6,853 nucleotides of DNA from NCBI GenBank assembly GCA_016764955.1, contig JAESQZ010000115.1, positions 1 to 6,853 on the forward strand, written 5' to 3'. The notes beneath the pieces are model-generated. The model did not search any database, had not been told where the DNA came from, and saw only the letters and a program-made list of their open reading frames with translations. Below are positions 6,030-6,853 of this stretch, piece after piece. A program made the translations under genes and the position numbers. Source of the stretch: Deltaproteobacteria bacterium (GTDB taxonomy: Bacteria > Myxococcota > UBA727 > JABDBI01). Numbering within the stretch: position 1 is the stretch's first letter; every line of letters starts with the position of its first letter.

Positions 6030-6646
6030 AGCTTAAGTTCCTGAAGTGCTTTGATATAGGCGGCAATTGCCCATCGGTCTTGAATCGGAACCTGATGCTT
6101 ATATGACGGCATCGTTCTAATTCCATTCGTCTCCACATCTACATAATGCTTCAATGGCTGTGCTCGCATGTAATCACTGTGAAAAGTCGTTGGCTTAATC
6201 GGCATGCGCCTGCCCACCAAACCATCGCCATCTCCTACTTTCGAATGGCAAGGTGCACAATAAATATCATATCGCTGACGACCTCGCTGCATTAAAGCAT
6301 GCGTCATTGTCGGTTGTTTTAAGCCATCTAGATCGCCGTGAGCAATTGTCCCTTCAACGCGAGGTCTCATGTCACGCTGATCTGCAAAAAAGTCGCTTTC
6401 GCGATAGGCTTTGTATTTAATCTGCGTATCCATATTTGGATTCGGATGAATCGGAGGCTCGGTTGAAGTCCAGCCTCGGCAGCCGGAAATAGCCAAAGCA
6501 ATCAGCACTATGCAAACCAGGTGGTTCCTCGTCATCCCGGGCTTGACCCGGGATCCAGTCAATTTCAAATTGAATCGCTTGCATTGTGCTGGATCCCGGG
6601 TCAAGCCCGGGATGACGGAGCCTTTGTGACAGGTGAATCCCCTCAT
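6026..6646 (-). CDS. actE: Alternative Complex III subunit ActE, mono-haem cytochrome c lipoprotein with a repeat-encoded N-terminal extension
   Basis: Periplasmic mono-haem c-type cytochrome of ACIII that passes electrons towards the oxidase. From the ATG at 6646 it has 206 residues. The haem site is CAPCH (130-134), with Met179 in TMPSY as likely sixth ligand. A lipoprotein signal is clear: a hydrophobic stretch (43-55) ending in lipobox ISGC with Cys56. Ahead of it, residues 10-39 are encoded by a perfect palindromic repeat (VIPGLTRDP and GSRVKPGMT are its two arms), so the signal would carry an abnormal n-region of about 42 residues. The start at 6646 has GGAGGAG upstream and overlaps the actD stop as ATGA, so it is surely the ancestral start. 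A second ATG at 6535, within the repeat, would give an ordinary 169-residue precursor but has no good ribosome site. Family sure; used N-terminus open. Confidence 0.93.
   Translation of the reverse strand: MRGFTCHKGSVIPGLTRDPAQCKRFNLKLTGSRVKPGMTRNHLVCIVLIALAISGCRGWTSTEPPIHPNPNMDTQIKYKAYRESDFFADQRDMRPRVEGTIAHGDLDGLKQPTMTHALMQRGRQRYDIYCAPCHSKVGDGDGLVGRRMPIKPTTFHSDYMRAQPLKHYVDVETNGIRTMPSYKHQVPIQDRWAIAAYIKALQELKL
6530..6617. repeat. Perfect 88-base palindromic repeat doublet inside the 5' end of actE
   Basis: The arms 6530-6558 and 6589-6617 are perfect 29-base inverted copies around a 30-base spacer. Each arm is itself a hairpin (ATCCCGGG/CCCGGGAT around a five-base loop). Arm sequence and spacer length match the element between coxB and coxA; the spacer sequence does not. 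It is read in frame as codons 10-39 of actE. The perfect match between arms suggests a recent insertion or maintenance by conversion. It resembles the in-frame palindromic elements known from Rickettsia genes and the REP-doublet (REPIN) layout. Confidence 0.95.
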
Positions 6647-6853
6647 GACTCCTCCAGCAATTCGATAGTGACCGCCTGGGTCTTTTCTAATAACTCACGA
6701 GTCTTATCAACATCAAACAACTTATCTTGTGCTTCAATCACAATGAAGAATCGATCATCTGTTACTTTTTCAAACGGCTTCGAATGAAACAACGGGTGAT
6801 GCAGCCTAGGAAGCCCATTCAGAAAAAGCATTCCAAAAACAGCCGCTAACGAG
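6643..6853 (-). CDS. actD: Alternative Complex III subunit ActD (DUF3341), C-terminal part only
   Basis: Membrane subunit of ACIII without cofactors, with two helices and a cytoplasmic domain in characterised complexes. Only the last 69 residues are in the window; the frame is open to the right edge, so the true start lies outside. What is visible is the end of the second helix (SLAAVFGMLFLNGLP), the family-typical PRLHHPLFHSKPF segment, then the conserved DDRFFIVIEAQDKLFD strand and an acidic C-terminus. The ATG at 6831 is an internal methionine, not the start. The stop overlaps the actE ATG as ATGA, and GGAGGAG in its last codons serves actE. Identity rests on this C-terminal pattern and on the actE and actF neighbours. 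Confidence 0.88.
   Translation of the reverse strand, partial: SLAAVFGMLFLNGLPRLHHPLFHSKPFEKVTDDRFFIVIEAQDKLFDVDKTRELLEKTQAVTIELLEES
6649..6655 (-). promoter_or_regulatory. Ribosome binding site of actE, inside actD
   Basis: GGAGGAG is the strongest Shine-Dalgarno match seen in the window, and its GGAGG core sits four bases ahead of the ATG at 6646. It decides the actE start, showing that translation is set up to begin upstream of the palindromic repeat and not at the ATG the repeat itself supplies. Confidence 0.75.

Noticed and set aside
2692..6617. CRISPR array or paired attachment sites
   Set aside because: The repeats are inverted doublets kilobases apart, with no regular spacing, no spacer series and no cas or integrase gene in view.
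6521..6787. Plus-strand open frame of 88 codons over actE and actD
   Set aside because: It is antisense to two well-supported genes, and its start is made of the same repeat peptide.
6643..6831. A complete 62-residue protein starting at ATG 6831
   Set aside because: The frame stays open upstream to the window edge and the visible residues continue the ActD helix, so this is an internal methionine of a longer protein.

Overview
The window is a single, tightly packed respiratory operon read entirely from the minus strand, so its 5' end lies at high coordinates. In order of transcription it holds the end of actD (cut by the right edge), actE, actF, a small one-helix membrane protein gene, sco, coxB, coxA, coxC and the start of coxD (cut by the left edge). 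ActD/E/F are subunits of Alternative Complex III, a quinol:cytochrome c (or HiPIP) oxidoreductase unrelated to the bc1 complex. CoxA/B/C/D form a caa3-type cytochrome c oxidase, and Sco is its copper chaperone. Electrons would pass from quinol through the ActA/B/E haem proteins (actA, actB and actC would lie upstream, outside the window) to the cytochrome c domain fused to CoxB, then to CuA, haem a and the haem a3/CuB site.

Organism: a Gram-negative bacterium of moderately low GC, probably a proteobacterium. This rests on the ACIII-caa3 gene order, the lipoprotein form of ActE, and GC-rich palindromic repeats of the GTCATCCCGG...CCGGGATGAC type, which are common in several proteobacterial lineages, some of them host-associated. 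I cannot settle the class from this window.

Layout: genes overlap by 4 to 38 bases or are separated by 10 bases or fewer, with one exception, a 142-base gap between coxB and coxA. I see no promoter or terminator, and the operon continues past both edges.

The most unusual feature is a set of palindromic repeats scattered through the operon. A 90-base doublet fills most of the coxB-coxA gap. A perfect 88-base doublet of the same design lies in frame inside the 5' end of actE, ahead of its lipoprotein signal. A compact 52-base relative lies inside the signal-peptide region of sco. A different C/G-run repeat, encoding the PPLKKGGQGG peptide, lies in frame in the middle of sco. The enzymes themselves are recognisable known families with their metal ligands intact. 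I found no undescribed enzymatic system here; the repeats, and what they do to the N-termini of ActE and Sco, are what deserve a second look.
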